A stretch of DNA of 64,000 bases from Methanomassiliicoccus sp. (GCA_016109435.1 JAEILR010000020.1:264857-328856); one strand, 5' to 3'. Positions 52,766-62,412 are shown, numbered from the stretch's first letter. Translations and numbers: made by a program. Notes: generated by a model not told the origin, from the sequence alone.

Positions 52766-53216
52766 ACGCGAAAAATGATCCAGGGGCGCCCGTCCACCGC
52801 CCCTCCTCCATGAGCGGCTCCCTGCCCGCCACCACTCTCCTCTCTTCGGCATCCATGGCCGGAATCCCCTTGATCTCGCCGGTGGAAGCACCGGCGGGGT
52901 GGCGCAGGGCGCTGCCGGGCGCCCGATCAGTGTTATCCGCCCTTCAGGGCGGCAGAGGGAGATGGCCCTATGGAGCCTAAAGCTTTCGCTTGATGGAGAA
53001 TCAAATTGGGGTCCAGAAACGGAGCGCGATGCCATTCGTGGCCCACCCTGACCTCCCCGCGTTCCATGGGATGACACCTCTAGAGGGGGCGATGGCAGGC
53101 TGGCCAGGCAGAGGACGGAAGCACTAGTGGTATCGTCAATGATAATCACATGATAACGAGTTTATAACCTGTTTCTAGTCGCTGAGAATAGGGCCTCGTG
53201 CCCTGAGCGAGAAAAG
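52766..53216. other. Gap of about 450 bp with no confident gene
   Basis: Both strands have only GC-driven open frames. A minus-strand frame (52856 downward) reads GIPAMDAEERRVVAGREPLMEEG and looks mildly protein-like, but has no partner or family. The right end contains the promoter for the MFS gene: GTTTATAACC at about 53159-53168 is a fair TATA box 50-60 bp before its ATG. No repeats or tRNA seen. Confidence 0.6.
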
Positions 53217-54626
53217 ATGGGATGCACTCAAACACTTACTGAAAAGGAGGTCAACAGAGGCCTCCGAAACGTCATCAGGGACGGCCTTGCCACATCGGTC
53301 ATGTCCACATTGACCGGCAGCGTCTTCCTGGTAGCGTTCGCCCTGAGCCTCGGAGCGTCCTCGCTGGTGATCGGACTGCTGGCGACGATACCGCCGCTGG
53401 CCAACGTCATACAGGTCCCTACCGTCTACCTGGTGGAAAAGTACCGGGTCCGGAGGTCCATCACCATGCTGGCTTCGGCGGTCAGCCGAGGCTTTCTGCT
53501 GGTCATCGCGATCATTCCTTTCGTGGTGCCGTTCCACCTAGCCCTGCCGCTGGTGCTGCTAGCCCTGGTATTGAACTCGCTTCTGGCATCGGTGGGAGGG
53601 TGCAGCTGGAACTCCTGGATGCACGACCTTCTGCCGACCCACGTCCTGGGCAAGTTCTTCTCCAAGAGGATGCTGCTCTCCACAGCCATAAGCATACCCT
53701 TGGCCCTGATCGCCGGGTACTTCATATCGTGGTGGAGGATCGCGTTCCCGGGGATGGAGATGCTAGGCTATTCCTTCCTCTTCCTGGGCGGTTTCATCGT
53801 CGGCCTTATCGGAGTGTTCTTCATCTCCGGCATTCCCGAGCCTCGTATGCCGGCCACGGAGAGCGTTCCCCGGCTCCGCGACCTGCTGAAGAAGCCGTTC
53901 GAGGACCGCAACTTCAAGAACCTCATCGTGTTCATGACCTCCTGGAGCTTCGCTGTCAACCTGGCGCTGCCGTTCCTCACCGTGTACATGCTGACCACCC
54001 TCGGCCTGGACACCTCCTCGGTGGTGCTGTTCAGCGTCATCGGCCAGATCTCCAGCCTCGCCTTCTTCAGGGTGTGGGGGAAGCTGTCCGACCGCTACTC
54101 CAACAAGTCCGTGCTGCGGGTGGCCGGCCCCATCATGATCGGCTGCTTCCTGATATGGGCAGCCACGGTGCTGTTCCAGTCGACCCCGATCGTGGTGCCG
54201 ATGGTGGTCATCGTCCACGTGCTCATGGGAATGGCTACCGCCGGGGTGAACCTGGTCTCGGGGAACATCGGCCTCAAGCTGGCCCCCGAGGGGCAGGCGA
54301 CATCGTACCTGGCATCGGCCTCGCTGTTCAGCTCCCTAGCGGCGGGGACCGCCCCTCTGCTCGGAGGGATCATCGCCCAGTACATGCACAGTTGGGAGTA
54401 CTTCTTCGTAGTGGCGTTCATGCTAGGTTTTTTCTCCTTGCACCGTCTTACCCTAGTGAAGGAGGATGGCGACGTGCGGGAGATCGTAGTGGTGAAGGAG
54501 CTTTTCTCCGAGATGAAGGGGGGCGTTTCCCCCAGCAATCTCCGGAAGGGGGTCCATGATGCCACCGCGAGCATCCTAGAGAGGGCCAAGGGCAACCATG
54601 ACGCCGTTCTTCTGGAGGTAAAATGA
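53217..54626 (+). CDS. Major facilitator superfamily transporter
   Basis: A 469-residue protein with twelve predicted helices in two halves joined by a loop around residues 200-235 (IPEPRMPATESVPRLRDLLKKPFEDRN). The conserved MFS loop between helices 2 and 3 is modified. Helix 8 to 9 loop RVWGKLSDRYSNKSVLRV fits the second-half motif. Substrate unknown; drug or sugar efflux are possible. ATG 53217 follows a TATA-like element by about 50 bp. A small ORF begins in its stop codon. Confidence 0.85.
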   Translation: MGCTQTLTEKEVNRGLRNVIRDGLATSVMSTLTGSVFLVAFALSLGASSLVIGLLATIPPLANVIQVPTVYLVEKYRVRRSITMLASAVSRGFLLVIAIIPFVVPFHLALPLVLLALVLNSLLASVGGCSWNSWMHDLLPTHVLGKFFSKRMLLSTAISIPLALIAGYFISWWRIAFPGMEMLGYSFLFLGGFIVGLIGVFFISGIPEPRMPATESVPRLRDLLKKPFEDRNFKNLIVFMTSWSFAVNLALPFLTVYMLTTLGLDTSSVVLFSVIGQISSLAFFRVWGKLSDRYSNKSVLRVAGPIMIGCFLIWAATVLFQSTPIVVPMVVIVHVLMGMATAGVNLVSGNIGLKLAPEGQATSYLASASLFSSLAAGTAPLLGGIIAQYMHSWEYFFVVAFMLGFFSLHRLTLVKEDGDVREIVVVKELFSEMKGGVSPSNLRKGVHDATASILERAKGNHDAVLLEVK

Positions 54627-54793
54627 GGTTTCCTACCCCCATGCAAAGTTTTTCCCTGTTAGGCGTTTTCGCCATTCTATTGGCGATTCCGCTGTTCGTT
54701 CTCGGTGTGTTGATCGGCAGGTTGCGTCGCGATCCCGTCCCCAAGAAGTTCTCGGGGTACGTGCTCCTGCCACCCAAGGAACTCGATTCCTAA
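54623..54793 (+). CDS. Small single-helix membrane protein coupled to the MFS gene
   Basis: A 56-codon ORF starting in the MFS stop (ATGA overlap) reads MRFPTPMQSFSLLGVFA, then a hydrophobic helix (AILLAIPLFVLGVLI), then a basic RLRRDPVPKK and the C-terminus GYVLLPPKELDS. One membrane helix with positive residues on one side is a normal small-protein topology. No family recognised; coupling suggests it is made with the transporter, perhaps as a regulator or accessory peptide. Confidence 0.5.
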   Translation: MRFPTPMQSFSLLGVFAILLAIPLFVLGVLIGRLRRDPVPKKFSGYVLLPPKELDS

Positions 54794-54930
54794 GGCTTCA
54801 CGCCATTTCGGCACGACCTCTCTGACCGAACACGGCGGTCATGAAGTCCCCCATGGACACCATAGAATTTTCGCCCCAATCGGCCGGCACCTCTCCGGAC
54901 CATGGCGGCATCGACCCGGCTACAGTGATT

Positions 54931-55650
54931 CTATAACAGGTCCGGGCCGGTTTCTGAACTGTTGGTCTGCGGCTTGACCTCCCTCTCCCTCATCAGCAGG
55001 AACCACCCGCCCACGATGGCGCAGCCTCCGGCGATCAGGCGGTTCTGGAGGTCCATGAGGTCCGCCGGAGGGATCACCATGAGCGCGGCCACCGCGACAA
55101 CGCCTGCGGCCAGGAGAAGGAAGAACAGCGGCCCGCGGTACGGCCGGACCCAGCACGCAGCCTCCTGCCCCCGGCTGCCCAGCTTATCGCGGTACAGCGC
55201 GGTCAGGATGACCACGCAGGACAGGGCGAACAGCCACTCCAGCGGGGATGACAGCTCCACGATGACGGCGTTCCCGAAGTAGTCCGGATAGTGATACGGG
55301 GTGAACGGTCCCAGGGCCGGCCAGAACAGGGTAGTAGGATTGGCCCACATGCCGTCCAGCAGTAGGTGGCTCCCCGCCCCCAGGGCCACAGCCGCCAGCA
55401 GCGGCGTCCCCTTGGCCTTCCACGCTGCCAGGCCGGCGACGGCGACCAGGCCGAGGAACAGCAGGGTGTGGGCATAGATGCGCCCGGAATCCAGGGTGCC
55501 CTGCAGGAATATGTGGCCCAGCGGCTTGTCGATGATGTCCGGCAGGATCGCTCCCAGGGCTGCCAGGGGAACCGCGGCCCGAACCCCGGACAGGCGGTAG
55601 ACCATCAGGCCGATGGCGGTGCCGATGAGCAGATGGCAGAACACGAGCAC
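54931..55650 (-). CDS. Membrane-bound metal-dependent hydrolase (DUF457/YdjM-like)
   Basis: A 239-residue polytopic membrane protein of the DUF457 family. Conserved metal-type residues: HLLIGTAIGLM, LGAILPDIIDKPLGH, HTLLFLGLV and GSHLLLDGMWANP. I start it at GTG 55650: a minus-strand TATA-like TTTATTAAAT (about 55669-55678) predicts a transcription start right there, so the mRNA would be leaderless. The upstream extension overlaps the divergent acyltransferase and is rejected. Function in archaea unknown. Confidence 0.75.
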   Translation of the reverse strand: MLVFCHLLIGTAIGLMVYRLSGVRAAVPLAALGAILPDIIDKPLGHIFLQGTLDSGRIYAHTLLFLGLVAVAGLAAWKAKGTPLLAAVALGAGSHLLLDGMWANPTTLFWPALGPFTPYHYPDYFGNAVIVELSSPLEWLFALSCVVILTALYRDKLGSRGQEAACWVRPYRGPLFFLLLAAGVVAVAALMVIPPADLMDLQNRLIAGGCAIVGGWFLLMREREVKPQTNSSETGPDLL

Positions 55651-55732
55651 GCCCGTGCATGAGGATGGCGATTTAATAAATGTCCCTACGCCAACACTTA
55701 AATTCACCAGGAGCCAAATAGTCTGATGGAAC

Positions 55733-56863
55733 ATGACCCAGGACGGCGGGAGGTGGATCAAGGAGCTAGATTACATGCGTGCCTTCGCCATCTTGGGGAT
55801 CGTCGCTATCCATGTCGGCTCCTTCTCCGAATCGATCGAGGGGCCCAGCGCGATCCCCTACCTAACCGAGTACACGGCCCATCTGGCTGATTTCGGGGTG
55901 CCCCTGTTCTTCATCGTTTCCGGCTATATCCTGGCTCTCAAGCGCTCCGTGGCCATCGACCGCGGATCGTTCTACCGCCGCCGCCTGATGACGGTGGTGC
56001 CTCCGTACCTGGCGTTCACGACCATCTACCTGGTCTACAACTACTTCGCCCTGGACCAGACCGACATCTACCGGGCGGCGTGGTCGTACCTCCTTTTCGA
56101 CGCGGTGGGAGTGTTCTGGTTCCTCGGGGCCCTGATCCAGATGTACCTGCTGTTCCCATACCTGGCCGGGTGGACGCGGCGGCTGGAGGCGAAGGGGCAG
56201 GTGTGGAAGCTTCCGGTGTACTCCGCGGTGCTGTACGTCGCCTGGTACGCCTTCCTGATGGACTGGACCGCCCAGGCCATCGGGGCGGTGGCCGAGCCGG
56301 TGCCGGGCTTCGGGGCCATAATAACCGGGTTCCTGTTCCCCGGTTATCTCCTGTTCTTCGCCTTGGGCATGTACGTCGCGGCCACCCCTGATCGGTCAGG
56401 GAGGACCATCAGGGCACTGGGGAGCGCTCCGATGGCTGCGGTGATGCTCCTCATGCCCCTAGGGCTGCAGCAGATCGACTCGTTGTTCTGGTGGTCGGTG
56501 GCGGTGGTCCCCTACAGCATCGTGGCCTGCGCCCTGGTGCTCCGGCTGTCCCGCTACCTCGCCGCCCGGCCGGGGTGGGCGACCTCGATCATAGAGGTCG
56601 TCGGGAGGTACGCCTTCGGGATCTACATGGCCCACATCCTGGTCATGGCGATGGTGGTGAACCGGCTGTGGTCCGTAGGCCTGGGAGCGGACGACCTGTT
56701 GTTCTATCTCGTCCTCTACGCCGTCACCATCGCGGTCTGCGTCATCGTCCTGTTCATCATCAACCTGCTTCCGTTCGGCCCCCTCATCACCGGCATGAGG
56801 TCTCGTAACGGGTATAAGCGGGCCCGACGCCGCCGCGACGCGGTCGAGGACCCCCACCGGTAG
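55733..56863 (+). CDS. Acyltransferase family 3 (OafA/YrhL-like) membrane protein
   Basis: A 376-residue, ten-helix acyltransferase that O-acylates membrane-linked sugars or other surface groups. The signature residues are in ELDYMRAFAILGIVAIHVGS (including the catalytic-type His), FFIVSGYILALKRSV and FYRRRLMTVVPPYL. The C-terminus is basic (GYKRARRRRDAVED) and cytosolic. Ends TAG. A TATA-like ACTTAAATTC about 35 bp upstream suggests a short leader. Fits with the surface-glycan genes elsewhere in the window. Confidence 0.9.
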   Translation: MTQDGGRWIKELDYMRAFAILGIVAIHVGSFSESIEGPSAIPYLTEYTAHLADFGVPLFFIVSGYILALKRSVAIDRGSFYRRRLMTVVPPYLAFTTIYLVYNYFALDQTDIYRAAWSYLLFDAVGVFWFLGALIQMYLLFPYLAGWTRRLEAKGQVWKLPVYSAVLYVAWYAFLMDWTAQAIGAVAEPVPGFGAIITGFLFPGYLLFFALGMYVAATPDRSGRTIRALGSAPMAAVMLLMPLGLQQIDSLFWWSVAVVPYSIVACALVLRLSRYLAARPGWATSIIEVVGRYAFGIYMAHILVMAMVVNRLWSVGLGADDLLFYLVLYAVTIAVCVIVLFIINLLPFGPLITGMRSRNGYKRARRRRDAVEDPHR

Positions 56864-56941
56864 TCCGACCGGACCAATCGTATTCCTTGTCTAGGCTCAT
56901 GAAAGGATTATTAACGCCAATCAGGTTCTCATGATGGTACC

Positions 56942-57691
56942 ATGTTAGAGATCAAGAACCTCACCGTGGAGGTAGGGGACCGCCGGGTGCTGAAGGACAT
57001 CAGCCTCTCGGTGATGTCCGGCTCAACCAGCGTGCTGTTCGGACCGAACGGCTCGGGCAAATCGACCCTCCTCTCCACCATCATGGGATTGGGCAACTAC
57101 AAGGTGATCAGCGGCCAGATCCTGCTGGACGGCAAGGACATCACCGACATGCCGATACACGAGCGGGCCCAGCTGGGCATCGGGCTCATGTCCCAGCGGC
57201 CTCCCAATCTGGTGGGGGTGCAGCTGCGGACGATGCTGCAGATCACCGGCCACGGCAAGGTCGACCCCAGCACCCTGGCGGGCACCCTGGGCATGGACAG
57301 GTTCCTGAGTCGGGACGTCAACGTGGGATTCTCGGGCGGCGAGATCAAGCGCTCCGAGCTCCTGCAGCTGGCGGCCCAGAACCCCTGCATGTACCTCCTG
57401 GACGAGCCGGAGTCAGGGGTGGACCTGGAGAGCATCGAGCGGGTCGGGAAGATGATCCATGACCTCATCACCGGAGGCATCACCTGCGCCGGGAGGAGGG
57501 AGCGGGAGGGCAAGAGCGCCCTGGTCATCACCCACACCGGGCAGATACTCGACTACATCGAGGCGGACCGGGGGTACGTGCTGTGCAACGGCACCATCTC
57601 CTGCGCCGGAAATCCGAGGGAGCTGTTGAGAGAGATCCGCGCCAAGGGATATGAGGAGTGTGTGAAATGTCGGCTAGTAAGAGTGAACTGA
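56942..57691 (+). CDS. sufC: Fe-S cluster assembly ATPase SufC
   Basis: A 249-residue ABC-type ATPase of the SUF system. Walker A FGPNGSGKSTLLSTIMG, signature GFSGGEIKRSELLQL, Walker B MYLLDEPESGVDLE and switch His in LVITHTGQILDYIEADRGYV. The EIKR variant of the signature and ESGVD are SufC hallmarks. A short insertion (ITCAGRREREGK) precedes the last strand. It overlaps sufB by 25 nt; the two form the minimal SufBC of archaea and many methanogens. Confidence 0.95.
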   Translation: MLEIKNLTVEVGDRRVLKDISLSVMSGSTSVLFGPNGSGKSTLLSTIMGLGNYKVISGQILLDGKDITDMPIHERAQLGIGLMSQRPPNLVGVQLRTMLQITGHGKVDPSTLAGTLGMDRFLSRDVNVGFSGGEIKRSELLQLAAQNPCMYLLDEPESGVDLESIERVGKMIHDLITGGITCAGRREREGKSALVITHTGQILDYIEADRGYVLCNGTISCAGNPRELLREIRAKGYEECVKCRLVRVN

Positions 57692-58890
57692 AGAAGCGCG
57701 CGGAATCGGCCCTGGAGAAGCAGGCCAAGTTCGGCGAGGACATCGATCTCCACAAGTACCGCGAGGGGGCGAAGGACATCCCGGCGGGGCGGCTCACGGA
57801 CCTCCCGGACGATGTTCAAGGCGCCCTGCTCGGTTCCGGCGTGGTTCCGACGGAGGAGGGCCGGGAGGGCAGCCTGGTCGTTCTCGATAACTCCGTCGTA
57901 GCCTCGTCCACCCTGGGCAAGGGCTTCGAGCTGATGGACACCCGGGAGGCGATGAAGAAGCATGACTGGCTGAAGGAGTACTCGTGGAAGGCGGTGGAGG
58001 TCGATGCCGACAAGTACACCGCCTCCACCTACCTCGCCGACGCTGCCGGTTACTACATCCGCGCACTCCCCGGGCAGAAGGTCAAGCTGCCGGTGCAGAC
58101 CTGCCTCATGGTCGGGCACGAGAGGACGGCGCAGACCATCCACAACATCATCATCGTGGAGGAGGGCGCGTCCCTGGAGGTGGTCACCGGGTGCACTACC
58201 AAGCCGGGGGTGGAGAGCGCCATCCACATGGGCATATCGGAGTTCTACGTCAAGAAGGGAGGGAAGCTCACCTTCACCATGATCCACAACTGGGCCGAGC
58301 AGGTGGGGGTACGTCCCCGCACCGGGATCGTCGTGGAGGAGGGCGGCTCCTATGTCAACAACTACGTCATCCTGAAGAAGGTCCGCAGCGTGCAGACCTA
58401 TCCGACGGCGAAGCTGGTCGGCCGCGGCGCGGTCGCCCACTTCAACACTGTCGCGGTGGCGCAGCCGGGGGCGGAGCTGGACCTCGGCTCCCGGGCCATC
58501 CTGAGCGCTCCGGAGAGCAAGGCGGAGATCATCTCCCGGTCGATCACCACCGGGGGCACGGTCATCAACCGCGGTCGGCTGGTAGGCGAGGCCCCGGACA
58601 TCAAGGCGCACCTGGAGTGCCGCGGACTGATCCTGGGGGACAAGGGGGTCAACATCGCCATCCCCGAGCTGGAGGCCCGCGTCCCGGACGTGGAGATGAC
58701 CCACGAAGCGTCACTGGGAAAGATAGCCAGGGACCAGGTCGAGTACATCATGACCCGCGGCCTCAGCGAGGAAGAGGCGGTCGGCATGATCGTCCGCGGC
58801 TTCCTGGAGGTCGGTATAAGGAACATCCCTGAAGCGCTGAAGGCGGAGATTGACAAGACCATCGCACAGAGCGATCTAGCCAAAGGATGA
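57667..58890 (+). CDS. sufB: Fe-S cluster scaffold SufB/SufD-family protein
   Basis: A 407-residue SufBD-family scaffold that forms Fe-S clusters with SufC. Beta-helix core with VEEGASLEVVTGCTTK, then MIHNWAEQVGVRPRTGIVVEEGG and RSITTGGTVINRGRL; C-terminal RDQVEYIMTRGLSEEEAVGMIVRGFLE is the SufC-binding helix region. Archaeal genomes usually have a single SufBD protein. ATG 57667 is preceded by GAGGAG; an in-frame GTG at 57658 adds three residues. Confidence 0.93.
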   Translation: MSASKSELKKRAESALEKQAKFGEDIDLHKYREGAKDIPAGRLTDLPDDVQGALLGSGVVPTEEGREGSLVVLDNSVVASSTLGKGFELMDTREAMKKHDWLKEYSWKAVEVDADKYTASTYLADAAGYYIRALPGQKVKLPVQTCLMVGHERTAQTIHNIIIVEEGASLEVVTGCTTKPGVESAIHMGISEFYVKKGGKLTFTMIHNWAEQVGVRPRTGIVVEEGGSYVNNYVILKKVRSVQTYPTAKLVGRGAVAHFNTVAVAQPGAELDLGSRAILSAPESKAEIISRSITTGGTVINRGRLVGEAPDIKAHLECRGLILGDKGVNIAIPELEARVPDVEMTHEASLGKIARDQVEYIMTRGLSEEEAVGMIVRGFLEVGIRNIPEALKAEIDKTIAQSDLAKG

Positions 58891-59091
58891 ACGGGCAACG
58901 GACGCTACGTCCGTCCCTAACCTTTATATTTTTCTAGAAACTATATCCTTTCGGCCAATAAATCGGCTGCAGATAGTAGAGCCGCTGCCGTCTGGCTTAA
59001 GGGCGTGAAATCGGCCGAAATTAGATATGTCGGTCAAAAGATTAATAAAGGCTCTATACTTCCGGAATACTCAGAACGGAGGCACTCTGAA

Positions 59092-59538
59092 ATGAGAATT
59101 TCTGCTGATCAGGAGGAGCTTTGCATCCTTGAAGCAATAAGGACCGCCAACGCTCACCGTGAGGAACTGGCCGAAGCGCTCGTCGATAATTCGGTATTGA
59201 CCATCATGGCCGCCACCGCGCGAAGGGACCTCACCGTGCGCGAGATCTCGACGGTCACCGGTATCCCCCTGGCGACATGTTACAAGCTGGTCGAGAAGAT
59301 GGGAGAGATCGGCCTATTGGCCGAAACTGGAAAGGTTCGCACCTCCACCCGTGGGAAGGCGTCCATGTTCAGCTCATCCATGAAGAACTTCTCCGTGGAC
59401 GTGTCCAACGGCACCCTGGACGTCAACATCAGCTGGAAGAACGGCCAGACCATGAACGTGGTCCGGGACGTCTGTTCCACCATCGTTTCTGGCGAGATCG
59501 TGTCCAGCGTCGAGGCCGAAGGGCTGACGACGCGGTGA
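59092..59538 (+). CDS. Winged-helix transcriptional regulator (paralog of the gene at 11608)
   Basis: A 148-residue DNA-binding protein. The winged helix covers residues about 20-85, with ARRDLTVREISTVTGIPLATCYKLVEKMGEIGLL as the helix-turn-helix. The C-terminal domain (SSSMKNFSVDVSNGTLDVNIS) has the same size and beta-rich pattern as the paralog at 11608-11976. ATG 59092 follows GGAGG with 8-nt spacing; GATTAATAAAG (about 59039-59049) is the TATA region. Role unknown. Confidence 0.8.
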   Translation: MRISADQEELCILEAIRTANAHREELAEALVDNSVLTIMAATARRDLTVREISTVTGIPLATCYKLVEKMGEIGLLAETGKVRTSTRGKASMFSSSMKNFSVDVSNGTLDVNISWKNGQTMNVVRDVCSTIVSGEIVSSVEAEGLTTR

Positions 59539-59711
59539 GATCCTCTCTGTAGCACGGCCATTAGACTGGCTCAAACCCTTTTCTCCACATTTGTATCGAC
59601 CTTTTGGCAGTAGCCTGATAACCTCGACCGCTCGCTGGAACGCGTCCGCTGACGGCATTTTTATTGGATTCTCTTAAATTGGCAAAACTCTTATATCTCC
59701 AAGGGGCTCCA

Positions 59712-62408
59712 TTGCCGGGGTTTAGGTTGAGCTCTCACGGTTCAAGAATTGCTGGGCCCATCATTGTCCTGGCCCTCCTGGCATGTTCATTATCGCCTCT
59801 GTTCATCATCGCCGAGCCGGTGAGCGCGAGGCTCAATGGCACTGACCCGTTGAACGCCAACCAAGAGCTCATGTCCGGCCGCGCCGGCTCGATCGTGTTC
59901 TACGGCGATACAGGCCAGCTGACCAGATGGAACTACGGCACCGGCACGACCGACACCGTGGCCCTGACCGGCACCACCATGAACTCCCTGGACATCAGCA
60001 AGGACAACACCATGGTCGCGGTAGGCGGGGGCAACTCCATCGACATCATCTCCCTACCCGCTCTGACCGTCACCAAGACGATCGCCACGGCGGAGCACGT
60101 CCTGAGCGTCCGGTTCGGGACCGGGGACGATCTCTACGTCACTTACGAGGAGGCGGACCGCATCGACTACTACAGCGTAAGTGCCGGCGTGGTCCAGCAT
60201 AGCGCGACCGTGGGCTACACCTCGGTCCTGGAGACCAACACGGACAAGACGGTCCTCCTGGCGATCAGTTCCGGCAGTTCCGCGGACACCAGGATCATGA
60301 TGTACGGCATCGCTCCGGGCAGTGCCCCCGCCCACAGCCTGACCTCCTCATCGTTCGGTGGCAAGCTGGCCCAGGCGGCGGCGACCAACGAGGTCATCTA
60401 CCTGGCCTGCACCAACGCGGCAGGTGTCCAAGCCATATCCCTGTCCGATCTCACTCTGATATCGACCCTGCCCATGGAGCAGTATCCTTCCGGGGTCGCC
60501 CTGTCCAGGGACGGTAAGGTGGTCTTCGGCGCATCTTCCAACGGAGCGTACCCCAGCGGCCTGGCGGCCATCTACGCCTTCGAGGCCTCGACCGGGACCA
60601 GGTTATCGACCAGGTACGTGAACTATACCGCCGGTCCCCTCGCTTCCAGCGACCGGGACCACGCGGTGGTGACGTCGTTCCCGCTGCGGGTGGAGACCAT
60701 CGGTCCGGCCATCTCCCCGGTCGCTCCGGTCGATGCCTCCGTCTATACCTACACTCCAGCATACGTCCGGTTCAACGTCGTCAACAACCCGGTGGTCGAG
60801 ATCTCCGACCTCACCGCCACCATCGACAGCGTGGCCTTCCCGGTCGCGGGCATTTCCTCAGGCACTTATCAGGTCAACCTCACCGGCCCCCTGGGCACCG
60901 GCACCCATGGTGTGGTGGTGACCGCGAAGTGGGGCAGCATGGAGGTCCGGGGCGGTTGGGCCTTTTCCACTGGATCGACCGTCCCCTCGGCTCTGAGGCC
61001 GGTCCTGTCGCTCATCGATCCGGTCCCCGATTCGAGCACCAACATCACCCCTGACCGGATCGTCCTGTCGGTCGCAGGGTCCCCGCCACCCATATCCGCC
61101 GATGTAGGGATAACCCTCGACAATCTCACTCTGACCGCGGTGCGGGACGTTTCCGACCCGACCCGCTTCCTCGTACCCTTACCATCTGGCCTGGACCTTC
61201 TGGGAGTCAATGATCTCACCGCCCGGGCGGAGGGGGAAGGCTTCAACCTCAGCGGCTCCTGGACGTTCACGATCACCGATGATGTCCCGTCCATCGAATA
61301 CAAGGTGGTCACCTACGGCGGTAACTTCTCCATCCCCGCGCCGGTCTCCTGGCCGGTGCAGACCGACTTCAACGGCAACGAGCTGATAATCATCGGCCCG
61401 ACCTATGACGGCACCCGCACCGACGTGTTCGTGGACATCGCCCGCGAGGCCTCGGTGGAGAACTCCTATGCGTACATCGACGGCTTCGCCAACCGGACCC
61501 TGGACGACCTTATCGGCGGGGGCACGGCGGCGGAGATGGTCGGGGGGGTGAACCACACCGCCATATCCAACCTGACCGCCGGAGCATGGAAGATCCGGCA
61601 CACTGAGAGCGGGGTTCAGGAGGCTTACGCGTTGATCGTCGACGGCGTCAATCATGACCGCTGGCTCATCCGGTGCAGCGCTTCGGACACCCGCTTCATC
61701 GACCTATGGCCGATATTCGAGCACATGATCTCGGGGGTGAGCATCGAGGGCGCCGGAAGCAACCCCGTGGACGTACCGCCATCCACCCAGGGGTATGCGT
61801 TCTACCGCATGCTGGACGACTATCAGATGATGGTCCCTGACAACTGGACCATCAAGCGGACCGCCGCCACCGTCTCCGAGCCGGCATCGTTGAAGCTCAC
61901 CGGCCCCAAGGTCGGCGACCTCCACGTCACCATCCTGCTGCAGAACGGTACGGACGGCGCCGTCCAGGACGACCGGGCCGTGCTCATCGCGCTCGTGGAG
62001 TCCCAGTTCCTTCCGGATCTAAGGTCCCAGGGCATACCCGCGGAGCTGTTCGAGGACCCCCGGATCCTCAGCATCTCCAATCACACCGCCATAGTGTTCT
62101 CGATAAAATGGACCGACCTCGCTAACGACATCTCGCTGGTACGGCAGGTCTACTACATCGTGGACGAAGGCACCCACCAGTACTGGAAGTTCACCTGCGA
62201 GGCCCCGGAGGAGGCGTACCTGGCATACCAGCCGATCTTCGACAAGGTGGCCCAGAGCTTCTCGCTCATATCCAAGGATGCGGCCTCCGGCGGCGGGGGC
62301 TTCTTCTCCGACCCCGGCACGGTCATGATAATCGCCGTTCTGGCGGTCACCGCGGCGGTCGCGGCCATAGTGTTCCTGATCGGAATGAGGTATAGAAGGA
62401 GGGTCTGA
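59712..62408 (+). CDS. Large secreted, C-terminally anchored surface protein with beta-propeller repeats
   Basis: An extracellular protein of about 898 residues. A signal peptide (basic SSHGSRIAGP, then a hydrophobic stretch, AEPVSA cleavage) precedes a beta-propeller-like half with repeated strand-turn units such as NSLDISKDNTMVAVGGGNS and PSGVALSRDGKVVFGASSNG. Two Ig-like stretches follow, then two similar domains at the C-terminus (PAPVSWPVQTDFNGNELII and MMVPDNWTIKRTAATVSEP) resembling PsbP/Mog1 folds. The last 35 residues are a membrane helix plus RYRRRV. The TTG start is uncertain; TTG 59664 and 59727 are alternatives. Confidence 0.75.
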   Translation: MPGFRLSSHGSRIAGPIIVLALLACSLSPLFIIAEPVSARLNGTDPLNANQELMSGRAGSIVFYGDTGQLTRWNYGTGTTDTVALTGTTMNSLDISKDNTMVAVGGGNSIDIISLPALTVTKTIATAEHVLSVRFGTGDDLYVTYEEADRIDYYSVSAGVVQHSATVGYTSVLETNTDKTVLLAISSGSSADTRIMMYGIAPGSAPAHSLTSSSFGGKLAQAAATNEVIYLACTNAAGVQAISLSDLTLISTLPMEQYPSGVALSRDGKVVFGASSNGAYPSGLAAIYAFEASTGTRLSTRYVNYTAGPLASSDRDHAVVTSFPLRVETIGPAISPVAPVDASVYTYTPAYVRFNVVNNPVVEISDLTATIDSVAFPVAGISSGTYQVNLTGPLGTGTHGVVVTAKWGSMEVRGGWAFSTGSTVPSALRPVLSLIDPVPDSSTNITPDRIVLSVAGSPPPISADVGITLDNLTLTAVRDVSDPTRFLVPLPSGLDLLGVNDLTARAEGEGFNLSGSWTFTITDDVPSIEYKVVTYGGNFSIPAPVSWPVQTDFNGNELIIIGPTYDGTRTDVFVDIAREASVENSYAYIDGFANRTLDDLIGGGTAAEMVGGVNHTAISNLTAGAWKIRHTESGVQEAYALIVDGVNHDRWLIRCSASDTRFIDLWPIFEHMISGVSIEGAGSNPVDVPPSTQGYAFYRMLDDYQMMVPDNWTIKRTAATVSEPASLKLTGPKVGDLHVTILLQNGTDGAVQDDRAVLIALVESQFLPDLRSQGIPAELFEDPRILSISNHTAIVFSIKWTDLANDISLVRQVYYIVDEGTHQYWKFTCEAPEEAYLAYQPIFDKVAQSFSLISKDAASGGGGFFSDPGTVMIIAVLAVTAAVAAIVFLIGMRYRRRV

Positions 62409-62412
62409 GCAG

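Noticed and set aside
52053..52856. Long minus-strand frame overlapping the HdrA-like gene
   Set aside because: It is a shadow frame of a GC-rich gene; only the HdrA-like frame carries FAD and cluster motifs.
52765..53149. N-terminal extension of the HdrA-like ORF up to 53149
   Set aside because: The extra 128 codons are Arg, Pro and Ser rich with no HdrA N-terminal motifs, so the start is taken at 52765.
59664..59670. TTGGATT resembling half of the tetrapyrrole repeat
   Set aside because: The paired arm is missing and the neighbouring gene is unrelated.
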